From Asterias amurensis (taxonomy: Eukaryota > Echinodermata > Asteroidea > Forcipulatida > Asteriidae), in assembly GCF_032118995.1 (NCBI RefSeq), contig NC_092648.1, positions 6,091,001 through 6,155,000 on the forward strand: a stretch of DNA of 64,000 bases, written 5' to 3'. The notes beneath the pieces are model-generated. The model saw nothing but the letters and a program-made list of their open reading frames with translations, ran no database searches and had not been told where the DNA came from. Positions 1-10,511 of the stretch are shown here, piece after piece; the first letter of the stretch is position 1; each line of letters begins with the position of its first letter. The translations under genes were made by a program, and so were the position numbers.

Positions 1-480
1 TCCACGTTCATGTGTACATGCGTATGCATTACATAGGCACATCCTGTTTTGCCTTGTGGACAATTTCTACCCTTGTTTAATAAATTATGTAAACCAATAT
101 CCGACTGAAAATAACATTGTTGTAATGTGTATGTTACATTTGATATTTATTGTTTATTTATTCACTTAATTATTTTTTTAATTATTTATTGATTGACTGC
201 TTGTTTGATTAATTAATTAACTTATTTATTTATATTTCACTTATTTGTAATTTTGTTTACTCATAATGTTTCGTAGCGTTGTCGTTTCTGTTATGGGTTT
301 TTTCCCTTACATTGTTGCCTTGTTTGTATTTTCTGTACTTGTACTGTTGAGGTCAAATAAATAATAATCATAATTATGAAAAATATGTATGAGTTTTAAA
401 ACACTACAAGAATAACCAGCTGGTTTTGTTGCATTTAATCAAGAAAATAAAAGATTTCTCAAGTTATTCAAGTGTTTTCG
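1..480 (+). repeat. Partial duplicate of the upstream region of copy D
   Basis: This stretch is nearly the same as 34895-35394, where it sits just upstream of gene copy D. It ends at AAGTGTTTTCGTGATTT, after which the two sequences part. Its middle reads like the 3' tail of a retroelement (GAGGTCAAATAAATAATAAT near 350-370). It suggests that another cluster unit starts or is truncated at the window edge. Confidence 0.7.
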
Positions 481-1871
481 TGATTTCCGGTCACTAGCGG
501 TGGATCAAATTTTGGGTATAGGCACACGAGGGTGGTTGGTATTCAATTGTGTTAATCGTTAAGGTGTACAGTAGCGTCCAAAAATGTTATCGCGTCTCAA
601 AAAAGTAGTTTTTCCTCTATTATATCCATACGACATACGACGCCATAGTTTGGCGAAGAACCAAGTGCGCACGCGCAAATTCACACACGCCAGGTCGCCC
701 ATTGTCTGTGTAAGGTATGTGGGTGAATACGAGGTGTCGTTAAACGACCGCGGTACCACGGGTTCGACTTTTGAAGTCCATTCGTTCGAGCTCCTTCTCT
801 TCCTTCCTCCATGGTTTTACCATGTTAACATTATTTTCGACTCCTGAGAAAACAATTATTCTATAACATTGTTTCACTCTGCATTTCTCAAACACAACAC
901 CCAGCAATTAGTGTTTTAAGAGAACTGCTTTCTACCAGCATTATCTGCAAACCATTGAATGTAAATTATTGTGTTTGGTCTCCTACAAACAGGAAGAAAC
1001 TAATAAATTTTACTTGCAGCATTTTCCACATGATTATTACTCCAAAATAATGTATTGTTTGTTTTTATAAGAGTGGTTATTTGTCATTGAAATAATTATT
1101 TTATTTTACATATGCACTATAATAGTACTCTTGATACATGTATAGTTTTCTCATGCATACCACATACAAAAACTTGGCAATGACAATGATTTTTTTTTTT
1201 TTAATGATTTAATTTATTCTCAACTTAAATTTATAGTACCTCTTCTCCGATTACAAGTATCTCCATAAAATTAGTGTGAGAATATGGCGATAGGCAGAGT
1301 TCGTAAGCCTGATACATTATTATCCAAAATTTAACAGTAAAATTGCACAATGTACATGATGCAATCATTACCTTTAACTGGGTTCCAATTTCCAGGCAAG
1401 CATTCAAAGACTGTGGCCCATTACTCTGATGTTAGTTGGTGATGAGGAATTCAGAACAAATTCATGTACTAACAAAAACTTTTTTTAAAGAGGGATGATT
1501 CAAAACAATGTATATAAAAATGTAATACCAATCGCTTGCCAAGAATACTTTCACATAAAGCCTTCAATTTAAATGTCGGTATTTTTTTAAACTACAGAGA
1601 AAGGCTTAAATGACACTCGTTTTGTTTTGTTTTGTTTAGTGGAAGGTTTCAGTAAAAAATAATACAACCTTAGATTTAAAACCAATACTTGAATTGGGCA
1701 TTTCTAGGGCATATCAGAGCATTGAAGAGCATTTTCTTGAGTTGTACATTTTGGTAGACCACTTGTTAAGAATTTTTTTAGTACAAAGTTTAACCATGCT
1801 CATGATCATACATGCTCAGTTAAAGTCATCTGATTGCACGACTCAAGTTCACGATTAATTTGGCACAGGTG
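481..1871. other. AT-rich stretch with no gene seen
   Basis: No coding exon, RNA gene or clear repeat could be supported. Short open frames near 559-847 overlap on both strands and lack splice or family support. A poly-T run lies near 1190. Confidence 0.5.
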
Positions 1872-2014
1872 TCACAACAAAGATACATCAGGATTTATGT
1901 TGATGCGTCTGCTGAACCTCTCAATCTCTTTTCGTCTCCAGTTTTCTGTATGGAAGAATGCCTTCATCTGATCATCGGCTTTCCAGCACTGATGGGTGTC
2001 CATTGTTAAAGCAG
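1872..2014 (-). CDS. Candidate terminal coding exon, unknown protein
   Basis: Read on the minus strand, an acceptor (GTCATTAACAG) precedes 47 sense codons ending in TGA at 1872-1874. The peptide runs ALTMDTHQCWKADDQ, then a charged stretch WRRKEIERFSRR, and ends in NPDVSLL. Its composition looks coding, but I do not recognise the family. It lies about 530 bp downstream (minus sense) of the RecQ-like exon at 2540-2628 and could belong to the same gene; that link is inferred from strand and order only. It could also be a chance open frame. Confidence 0.3.
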
Positions 2015-2539
2015 CTGTTAATGACATCTATGATCTAGTTGAGCTGTCATCAGTGTCGTCAATGGTGATACATAGGACTTGCCTCATTACTTTGCCTACA
2101 GTGGTCAACAAGAAAGACAGATTTTTAAAATTTATTACAAGAGTGAAAATAAGGGGTGAAGTGCATTTTTATAATAAAATAAATATACTTTTGCAAAGAA
2201 GCTAATGTTGTTAAGACACATGTGGACACTATTTTTAGGCTAGTGACATGATTATGAAGCAAACATGTTTCATTCCAGTCAACGGTCACAACATGTCAAT
2301 GTTCGCAAATACTTGGCAATTACTATCGACTGTTTCAAAGAATAACGTCAACACGGTTTTCTTTAATTACCAACAGACATGCTTCAACCATTCCATGAAT
2401 GTTCCATGGAGGTACCTCCATGAATGTTCTAACAAATTGTCATCGTGATCGTACCGGCCAAACTAAAGCTGAATGTATGGTCGATAGTGAACCCATTGAC
2501 CGTACACCTTACACTCGGTCTTACGACGATTTCACTTAC

Positions 2540-2628
2540 CGAAGAAAATCGGTGCAGAGCTAGCGGTGCAGCTTGAAAAATTGCTGATTTCCCAAATCCT
2601 GTGTGCAGGTTGACAAACACGTCATATC
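2540..2628 (-). CDS. RecQ-like helicase exon (Walker A / motif I), partial
   Basis: The minus strand has an acceptor (AATTCTAG), 29 codons, and a strong donor (TCG|GTAAGTG). The peptide contains DVFVNLHTGFGKS followed by AIFQAAPLAL. This matches motif I of superfamily-2 RecQ-type helicases, where TGxGKS binds ATP phosphate and the usual preceding residue is Pro (LPTGFGKS); here it is His. No other helicase motif (DEAH box, motif VI) was found nearby, so this is either one exon of a gene with large introns or a relic. Many invertebrate genomes carry RecQ-like genes spread by transposons, so a remnant is plausible. Confidence 0.45.
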
Positions 2629-3484
2629 CTAGAATTTCTAGGTTGAAACTAGCCCTGGCGGCCTTACACTTTCGTTTTGTTCTACAGAGAAAGAGTCCTA
2701 TATAGGGCTAGGTTGAAACCATCTATTCCTAGCTTGTCCTGCAGCAGAATTTTTAAATTCTTCCTAGCTTCACACATCGCGAGGGTGCACTTCGCGAGAG
2801 GAGGTCGCCATTTTTCTCATTGATAAGCACACACACACACACACTACGTCATAACGAGAGTCTATGATTGGTCAATATCTGCCCTGTTGAATATTCAACA
2901 TCCAAATCCAGCATACGTAATTTGCGCTGGAATCCGTGCGTGCGCAATTGTAAAGAAACACATAAGCAGCCGTTTACAAAGGAAACAAGGCTCTGATCAG
3001 GTGTGGCGGTTTCAACTTTCCGCCGTGTTCAGTTTTTCGAATGACCAAATACGGTAACATTACGTCATGCGATGCCTGCGCACTACTGCAAGCAAAAGTA
3101 GTCCATTTTCATTATCGTATTGAGTCATCCGTGTTACTCTCCGATAGCTGTCATGGCGGCGTCCACGAGTACAACGAGCGTGGATCGTATGAGAGAATTT
3201 GGTGTGAAGACCAAGCAAATTATCCTGTATTTAACCTGTGGCACAAGCAGTATGACCTGCCTTAAGTTGTACGTATGAATACATGTAAAGATGGGGCAAG
3301 AGAATATGACTAAACAGAAAAGAATCGAAATAGAAACAATTTGGGGTCACTGAGAGAACTACAGTACTCGCCAGGGTACTCGCGGCGGTATTTTAGTCTG
3401 GCTACGTCACCCGGAAAACCTAACACGCCGGAAAGCTAAAACCGCCACACCTGCCTCGTTTTGTAACCTCGTTAATACCTCGAA
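2629..3484. other. Spacer with a CA microsatellite; no gene established
   Basis: A (CA)n run lies near 2828-2844. The only coding hint is the short + strand frame at 3153-3278, listed separately. The stretch is more GC-rich than its neighbours. Confidence 0.4.
3153..3278 (+). CDS. Possible first exon or short ORF (41 aa), unknown
   Basis: ATGGCGGCGTCC opens a 41-codon frame starting MAASTSTTSVDRMREFGV and ending at TGA 3276-3278. A GTATGA donor-like site follows at 3273. The GC-rich ATGGCGGCG context resembles a first coding exon, but no downstream exon or homology was seen. Confidence 0.15.
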   Translation: MAASTSTTSVDRMREFGVKTKQIILYLTCGTSSMTCLKLYV

Positions 3485-3712
3485 AGGCATGCTTCGACCC
3501 CGCGGTATCAAGTACTATTATGTGCCGTGCGGTATAGTATCTATGCATTTCGTGAAGTCAGAGCGGGCCGGTGCTTGCGTAAAGAGCCTTGGACTAGGCA
3601 TATATGTGTGGATCATTATATTCTACTTTTAAAACATCTTTCCAACCATATGCATTTGATAACAAACGGTTTTCAAACGCTTTTCATACATCCAATGCAA
3701 CGTGTCCCTTTA
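3485..3712 (+). repeat. Right half of a TTAA-type MITE with GC-rich core
   Basis: The segment ends GCAACGTGTCCC before TTAA, as the complete TTAA elements at 32108, 38552 and 50712 do. Its left part (3485-3600) recurs in inverted orientation at about 10865-11005. Confidence 0.55.
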
Positions 3713-3829
3713 ATGTTTTTATATGTAATCACTTGTAAATAATTGCTGTGGGTCAACTTTTACATTTCTTTCTTACTGTCTTGTCAAATAGTCTTTATAC
3801 TTTTAAATGTATTTACTGTCTGTTTCTTA

Positions 3830-3987
3830 TCCTGGCCCTGAAGGGAAACAGCCAGTCGTGAATATTTTAGCGACGTCGTGAATATTTTAACTTTTGTTTT
3901 TATATGGAGCTGGCAAACTGATGTAATAGCCTGTTGAGGATGATTAAAGTTTTTTAAATTGCTTTGAATTGAATTGAATTGAATTGA
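3830..3987 (+). mobile_element. LINE 3'-end fragment with GAATT tail
   Basis: A GGCCCTGAAGGGAAACAGCC block leads to AATTGAATTGAATTGAATTG. This is the form of the 3' untranslated end of CR1-like non-LTR retrotransposons. No reverse transcriptase remains. Confidence 0.45.
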
Positions 3988-4224
3988 AATCCCTTGTGAG
4001 AGCAGTTCATAAAACCCAAAGGGATGTTTGATTAATGAAGTTTAAATCCATATGTTTGACAACTAATTGGGACTTTGGGATAGTAGGAGAAAATAAATTG
4101 CAGATTCCTTCCATGTTAAATGTGTAAATATATTTTGGGGCATGCTTATTTCCAAGAACACGGTTTGCCTGGTACGTCTGCTGCCACCAACGACACAAAA
4201 AGTCTCATCATAGATTTCTATGAC

Positions 4225-4600
4225 CTAGATTGGGCCCCTGTCAGTCTTTATCCGCAAGGATAACGACAGGTACCTGCTATTTAGATCCAGTGGTTCAATT
4301 GGATACAATGATATCATTGGATAAATGCAGTGACTAAAAGCTACCGTAGCTAGGTTTGTTTTGAATGGTCTGAGGTCACGTCGGACGACCAATCACCTGT
4401 GTGTGTCTACCGTGTGTGGTATACATGTACATGTGGATGTATTTGCATGTAATGTTGGTGTAGAATTTGACTGCGTATCTCTATGTGAAATGAATAGAGG
4501 TCAAAGGTGAAGATACACGCCGGTTTGGAGGCCGGTCTCTGGCGTTATTCACGAGCCTCGAAGTGTGACGTCAGATGTTTCGGCTATCTATGACCAAGAG
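4225..4600 (+). promoter_or_regulatory. CRE/CCAAT-bearing repeat module, copy 1 (intron 2 position of A)
   Basis: The module has a palindrome around CAATGATATCATTGG, paired CCAAT boxes in opposite orientation (ACCAATCA at 4389) and a full CRE palindrome, TGACGTCA (4567-4574). Related modules start near 11041, 22170, 34690, 42400 and 52470. Whether it works as a promoter or is only an interspersed repeat is unknown. Confidence 0.45.
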
Positions 4601-4695
4601 ATATTATTACGAACGCCACAGTTCAAGTACACAATCTAACAGTTAAAAACTATGAAGCGCTATTCTTTAATCTCCCGTCTCGATTTTTCCCCCAG

Positions 4696-7084
4696 GCCAA
4701 ATAAAAGCACAGGCTTTAAAACAGTCAAAGAGCCTTTGAAGCAAACACGCACTGACCCCCAACCCCTACCGGAGGCTGACCATTGCTCCCCAACCAAATC
4801 CGGAAGGATAAGAGCCAACAGAGATTTCAGTGAGAATTATTCGAGACCCGTCATAGATCTTCCGGTTCTTTCCAGCAAGTATACACTGAGACATTGGCTC
4901 TGACCGTAATCATCTAGGAGCTTGTGGATGGGGGAACCTGGAACCTGAGGGTTCTGGAGAGCCGCGGGCAGCGATCATGACCCCAAGTACAACCACCAAA
5001 GCAAGAACGAGTTTTCAAACGCCGATCCCGGCACAGGGCAGCAACATGAAGTGTCGAACCCACGTATGGGGGAAGGAAGTCATCTTCAGAAAGGAGAGCT
5101 GACTGCCTCCGATCGGAAGTTCGCTGACTCCAAGTTAGCAAATACAGAGGATTTTTACCGGTTTGATCCTCCCGAATATGGAGGAATCAAATGGCGTAAA
5201 AGATTTCTGCAACTTCTAAAGAAATATGCACCCTCAAAGACGAGCCGACAGTAAGTATATAGTTTTATCCTGCATGTGCCTGTTATAATTAATTACTGTG
5301 TTTTAATTAAAGAGAGTATATTGTTAGTTTCTTATTTGTAAAGCTATTTCATGATGAATCATTCTCACAACTTCTTTGCCATGTACATAAATCCGAAAAT
5401 CGAAAAAATAGAGTCATTGGAAATGTAACTGTTTGTCTTTTTTGCTCACAGATCTGATGGAGTTGGTGGGATTGTGGTGGTTTCTCCAAGCCATGTTTAT
5501 ATAGAACTTGATAGAAAAGGACTTGAAACCGCCTGGAGAAAATTGACTGACTCAAACGATGCAATCAACTTCAGTAAGGTCAAACAGTTAGCAGTTTCTT
5601 ATGGGTATGTAAGATTTTCTTTACCTTTAATAGGCCCTTTCACACTGTCCGAAATCTCCGGGGTTGGAACCGGTTCCGCACCGGAGGCTTTGTTCAAATT
5701 GTTTCGCACTATAAACATTTCAATCCGCCTCCGATCCGGGTATAGCATGCTCTAGCCGGATTGAAATCAACCCTGGCAGGGACCAAGGTTGAAAATCTTT
5801 GTCCGGATCGAAATGGCTTTGTCGGCGTTCGGTTCACGCATTAGCCGGTTCACGTAGAGACTAGTGTGAATGTTGCTTGTCTCTGATGCGGTGTCGAAAA
5901 GAAGTGAGGCTGAACCGGAGGGGACCCGGATAGGTTTCAACGTGGTTCTAAATGGAGGTAGTATGAAAAGGCCTTTTTCTTTTGATAATACATGTACAAA
6001 CAAAGATGATGCCATTCAAAGACGAGACTTGAAGGGGGTTTGCTTCTAAAATGTCGAAGTTTTGTCTAAAAACACCAAAACGCAAAGCAGAGCAGCTCCT
6101 AAAGGGACTAGTAAAAAAAATATCAAAATTGTAGAAAAATAATGAAATGATTCCGTTCCTCCAAAATAATAAAAATATGTTCCCTCGAAATACCATTTCG
6201 TACCCTCACATAATAATTCGTTCCCTCAAAATATCATTGCGACGTAATGAAATAATAGTCAGGGGAACGAAATAATAATGTTCACATTTTAATAACCTGT
6301 TCAACATTTTCATTACCCGTCCCTTCGCATGTTAGGAACTAGACTTGTAGACAAGTCGTTAATGGTCTGCCTCGGTGAGATAGTCGAGATGTGGCGGTTC
6401 TCTCGCAAAATAAACTGCTCCGCGCGAACTGCTGGTTGCCCGACTTCTACTCCCTGTTAAATGGGACCGGTAGTCGTGAGAGCAGTAGTCTCGCGGGCCA
6501 ACAGTCTCGCGAGAATATCGCGGGAAGATTAGAAACGCTATAACCGCGACAGACATTTAACGACTTGTCCACAAGTCTAGTTAGGAACGGACTATACTGC
6601 GACAAATTGACTGATACGTTGTATCAATAAGCACTGCATGTTCCACACATTACAAATCGTGATTATGAATTGTATTTGTTTTCTTTAACGAAGATGTCTG
6701 CGCGGTATCTGGCTCCTGTTTGTTCAAACCAGGAGCGTAGACCAAATATGGGAGCAAATTGCTTTGGCAATGGTTGAAGGTCAGCTGGAAACACGCGCTA
6801 AAGTGACACCAATCGATGACAGGCCCGAAGGTGAAGAAATCTACAATGAAAGAAATCACGTCATCAGTGTGTACACGAAAGACTTCACAGATTACACTGA
6901 TGTCATGGCGATAGAACGAAAACTACGTGACATGTATATAAAGTTGAAACTATTGTTTAAACCAGGTGTTCATGCCGGATTGGGTATATATGCTGGGAAT
7001 AAATATGGATTGAGACCTTCAATCTACGTATCGGAATGGGATACAATGAGAAAGATGTCCAAAATACATAGCAACATAGACTAG
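4696..7084 (+). CDS. C11orf68-like: C11orf68-like (UPF0696, DUF1917) protein, copy A, 5'-degenerate
   Basis: Exon 3 is 4696-5250, exon 4 5452-5604 and exon 5 6694-7084 (TAG). Exons 4 and 5 carry the family hallmarks: the exon 4 motif GLETAWRKLTD, GIWLLF, AKVTP, VISVYTKDFTD, and the C-terminal GIYAGNKYGLRPSIY. Exon 3 is broken: its frame from the acceptor stops at TGA 4901-4903, after loss of about 10 bases relative to copy B, and a second 1-base loss follows the B start region. No exon 2 was found upstream. A 242-aa product starting at ATG 5066 would still read in frame through exons 4 and 5. The conserved Trp of the exon 4 GW motif is Gly. It is either a decaying copy or an N-terminally shortened gene. 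Confidence 0.6.
5632..5974 (+). mobile_element. MITE in intron 4 of copy A (AGGCCYTTTCACACTG family)
   Basis: The ends are inverted: AGGCCCTTTCACACTG at the left and AGTATGAAAAGGCCT at the right. The same insertion is at 12331-12671 in copy B, so it predates the A/B duplication. Confidence 0.55.
6339..6580. mobile_element. Fold-back MITE with 7-bp target duplication
   Basis: The arms start CTAGACTTG and end CAAGTCTAG and continue as GACAAGTCGTTAA / TTAACGACTTGTC. TTAGGAA flanks both sides as a direct duplication. The interior is GC-rich with repeated TCTCGCG. The orthologous insertion is at 13031-13274. Confidence 0.65.
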
Positions 7085-8915
7085 TCACGTTTTCCCGTCA
7101 TGTCAAAAGTTCTCTTATTCAACTAAGGAGCTTTTCAGTTCACGAGTGAGACCAAGAGATTGTACGCATCATTCATTCCTTGTTAAACATTAAACACAAT
7201 TCGGAGCTGATTTTAGTTTTGTCGACCATTTTGGATCTGGGTGTGATTTCTCTGATTTAGTCAAACCGATTTGAAAATAAGTACTGAGTGTTTTTATCCG
7301 TGGAATCTTCTCTAAGTAACCGTTGTTCATAGAGACAGACTTATCTTTTGTGACTATTGTACTTGATTGTATAACAAAATATAAGAAAACACAGGAAAAA
7401 CAACAGTTCAATTGTCTAGAAGTCCTACGAATTCCTTCAACAAAAGATTATTTTGCAAGTTTCACAGTTTCTGCCCGCTGGCCTCCTGTTTTTATTAAAA
7501 GGAACTGAACGAAGCACGAGTAATTAGTAATAACCTAATATATTTAATGGAAGCTAACTAGATGAAGATGATGTTGTAAATCATACTTTAAGAGGTTTGT
7601 AGTTATTAAAGTTATGTTTAAGGATTTTTTCGTGATAGCAAACAACTTGATATATTAAAAGAATGCACGGGTTAGTTTAGTAAAAAGTAAAAGTGTGTGA
7701 ATTTTGAATCAAAGCTTAGGCCTACTGCTATTTTTGACAAAAAGCATTAGTTTGCCGGGACGTTGTAATCAAACGGTTTTATGATACGCTGCTGGTAAAC
7801 AAAATTAGAATTGAAAATAACTTGTTATCCATTGGTTTTCTTTTAGTCATTGGATATTTTGTTTGTTGTACTTGAAACAATATAGGGCCTATGTGTATTT
7901 CTTAATGTTTTTTGTTATAATTTATTTTATTTTATGAAAAGCTCTGTATTTTAAACTACACATTTTTGCTGCGACGAATCAATATTTTTACATACCCATG
8001 GGCATTTTTTTACGGCGATAAAAAGATCTGTTAAATGACTTTGGTAACCGATATAAGGCGCCGTTGTTCTTTACTGGTACGTAGTCGCACTGATACAAAA
8101 GTCAAGGATGTAAAAATGCATACTTTTTTGGATTAGTTTATCTGATTAAGAATTTGGTGTCAATCATGTTTTCATTTCTGGTATGTAAATTAATTGTACA
8201 CATTTATACAAACATTCACTATATGTTATTTTCAGTCTTCAGCTCTTCATACGTGAGATTGGTAATTAATCAGTGTGGAGCGTAGTTACTTTAGCTGGTT
8301 AGACGATGGGGTCTATTTGTTGCATCCTTTTGCTGTGTTGGTCTCTAAAAGTTGGCATGTTTGACAAACGATGAGAGAGTGCCCGTAGGGATGGAGGAAG
8401 CGAGTGAAGAGACCCCCTCATGGAGCCAGTTTAATTAAACGATAAATAGACAGGCGGATCGGTTGGTGAGTAGGAGTTTTAGACTGTTATTTGGGGTGAA
8501 ATTGGGTAACAAATTGTTTGATAAAATACAGCACACGATATGAAGTTCACGTTGTATGGATAAGTATTGGCTTTATATAACTAAGTGTTACCCGCTCATC
8601 GTTTAATTAAACGATAAATAGAGAGGCGGATTGGTTAGTGCGTAGGATTTTAGACTGTTATTTTGGGTGAAATTGGGTAACAAATTGTTTGATGTAATAT
8701 AGCACATGATATGAAGTTCACGTTGTATGGATAAGTATTGGCTTGTAATTAAGTGTTATGCGTACTTGCTTAGTGTTAACTGAGGTGGAGGGCTACCTAT
8801 TGAGAAGTAATCTTTAACATTGATTGTTACATGACATAAGATTGAATGAGGTTTATGGATCTATGTTTGTACTAGGGTTTGTTTGGATGTTGAATAAAGC
8901 TAGTGACGACCCAAA
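7085..8915 (+). other. Probable 3' UTR of copy A
   Basis: No exon is seen here. The block is conserved with copy B, and an AATAAA polyadenylation signal at 8893-8898 (TTGAATAAAGC) is followed by a possible cleavage region. If used, the 3' UTR is about 1.8 kb. Confidence 0.4.
8429..8766 (+). repeat. Two-unit tandem duplication (about 170 bp) in the A 3' region
   Basis: Two units each start GTTTAATTAAACGATAAATA (near 8431 and 8602) and share the block TTTTAGACTGTTATTT. The same pair is at 15122-15460. Confidence 0.7.
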
Positions 8916-9136
8916 CAAGGTGTCAAGCCCTTTTATTTGTCTCAGGACTTATAAAAAAACACTACAATAATAATAATAATTCTGCAAATCTCCCAGGCAT
9001 TTCAAAACATAAGTAACCATCTTGGAGCCAGTTTTCATGAAATAAAAACATCTCACAAGTTCTCATGTTATTTTGAGTTTTTATTAGTTCAATCATCTAA
9101 AAAAAGGTTTGTAAAAAAGCAAAAACCAATTAGGAT

Positions 9137-9361
9137 TTGTGTCGCGCGAACAAATATTACAGGCCAAAGGTCACAACAGCATTATTCATGTTGCACTACG
9201 ATTTATTACAACACGGGAATTATTATTGCGCAAGCGTTTACTCGATGGGAATTTTCCACGCTGAGTACCACCCCAGCAACAGCATTTACAGTACAAAATA
9301 CACCGTATACCTAGCCTATGTGTATAAAACTTGGAGCAAAGACGAAGCAAGAGAGATAACT
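9137..9361 (+). promoter_or_regulatory. Putative non-coding exon 1 and promoter of copy B
   Basis: This block aligns with 16740-16917 and 35620-35808 upstream of C and D. All three end in GAGATAAC followed by a donor-like GT; here it is AACT|GTAAGTAG at 9362. A consensus NF-kappaB site, GGGAATTTTCC, lies at 9247-9257. The upstream second site seen in C and D is degenerate here (GGGAATTATT). Transcription start is not defined. Confidence 0.4.
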
Positions 9362-10109
9362 GTAAGTAGTTTATAATACTGTAGTATTTATAGCGTCCGT
9401 ATAAAGGTGCTTGAACAAAGAGAGGCAATTTGAAAGACAGGTTTTTAATTCTTTATTCATGTCACACCAACCGGAAGACGATCGGAAAAAGGGCTCAGCT
9501 GTAAAGTCCAGTGTCACTCAACTAATTTCAGAAATCGAATTGAAACTTGAACACTTAATTTATCAGAACACTTTATTAATATCGGGGCCTAATTGCAGCA
9601 AATAAACTATTTCGAGACGATTCGCATCATCAGAAGTTCATAAAAAAGAAGAAGCTCTACAACAAACTAGAAATAGGGCCTATAAATGTACCTCGATAAA
9701 AGGTACCTTGATAAATGAACTGGGAATGGGGTATTAATCCACACACGTGTATGCTTTACCATTTCATTTAATTTCATTTGCCAGCAAACGTGAAAAAACA
9801 CGTATTAAAAAAATGCACATCAAAGATTTACCGTAGAACAGGCAATACAATGGTTACATAGTAAGAATACAAATATGTAAAAATACGGTTAACCATGGTT
9901 AAGGGGGTACATTTTACCATGTGTTGGGAGGTATACTTTACCGCGTCTGTGATGTGGTGTATGCTGTACCATGGTTATGAGGGTATATTTTACCACATTT
10001 GTGGTGGTATATGCAGGCTGAAAGCATTATTAAGCCTGGATCCTTATACATACGTGAACATTCATTTGAGTGGTTTAAAATCACTAACTATGCCTACAAG
10101 CCCCTTTAA
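9362..10109. other. Intron 1 of copy B; short imperfect tandem repeat
   Basis: About 9895-10015 contains four rough repeats of a GGTATATTTTACCAYGT-type unit. No gene is seen. Confidence 0.4.
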
Positions 10110-10474
10110 AGACACTACACCTTTGGTAATTGTCAAGGACCTGTACTCGCACTTGGTGTATCCCATCATAAGCATAAAATAACAAGCCTGTGAAAATTTG
10201 GGTTCAATTGGTTATCGAAGTTGCGAGAAAATGGTGAAAGAAAAAACACCCTTGTTGGACGAATTTGTGTGCTTTCAGATAGGAATAAAAGACTTCTAGC
10301 TATTTAAGTCTTTTAATATTTTAGTGAGAAATTACCTCTTTCTCAATAACTACGTTACTTCAGAGGGAGTCGTTTCCCACAATGTTTTATACTACCAGCT
10401 CTCCAATGCTCGTTACCAAGTCAGTTTTTAAGTTAATATTTGTTTTGAGTAATTACCAAACGAGTACCTTCCCT
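10110..10474 (-). mobile_element. TTAA MITE, GTGGACAC family
   Basis: TTAA (10106-10109 and 10475-10478) flanks an element whose inner sequence includes the family blocks GTTTCCCACAATGTTTTATA and TTGAGTAATTACC, reversed relative to the copies at 35878 and 55378. The TTAA duplication suggests a piggyBac- or Kolobok-type transposase. Confidence 0.65.
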
Positions 10475-10511
10475 TTAAAGGCTTGATTTGAAATTGATAT
10501 TCTCTTTCCAG

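Larger units (their letters stand above)
4200..9110 (+). repeat. Segmental duplication, left member (A unit)
   Basis: From the module through exons 3-5 and the long 3' region, this block is near-identical to 11041-15790, including intron MITEs and the internal tandem duplication. The main difference inside it is the middle of exon 3. A and B therefore arose by a recent direct tandem duplication. Confidence 0.85.
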
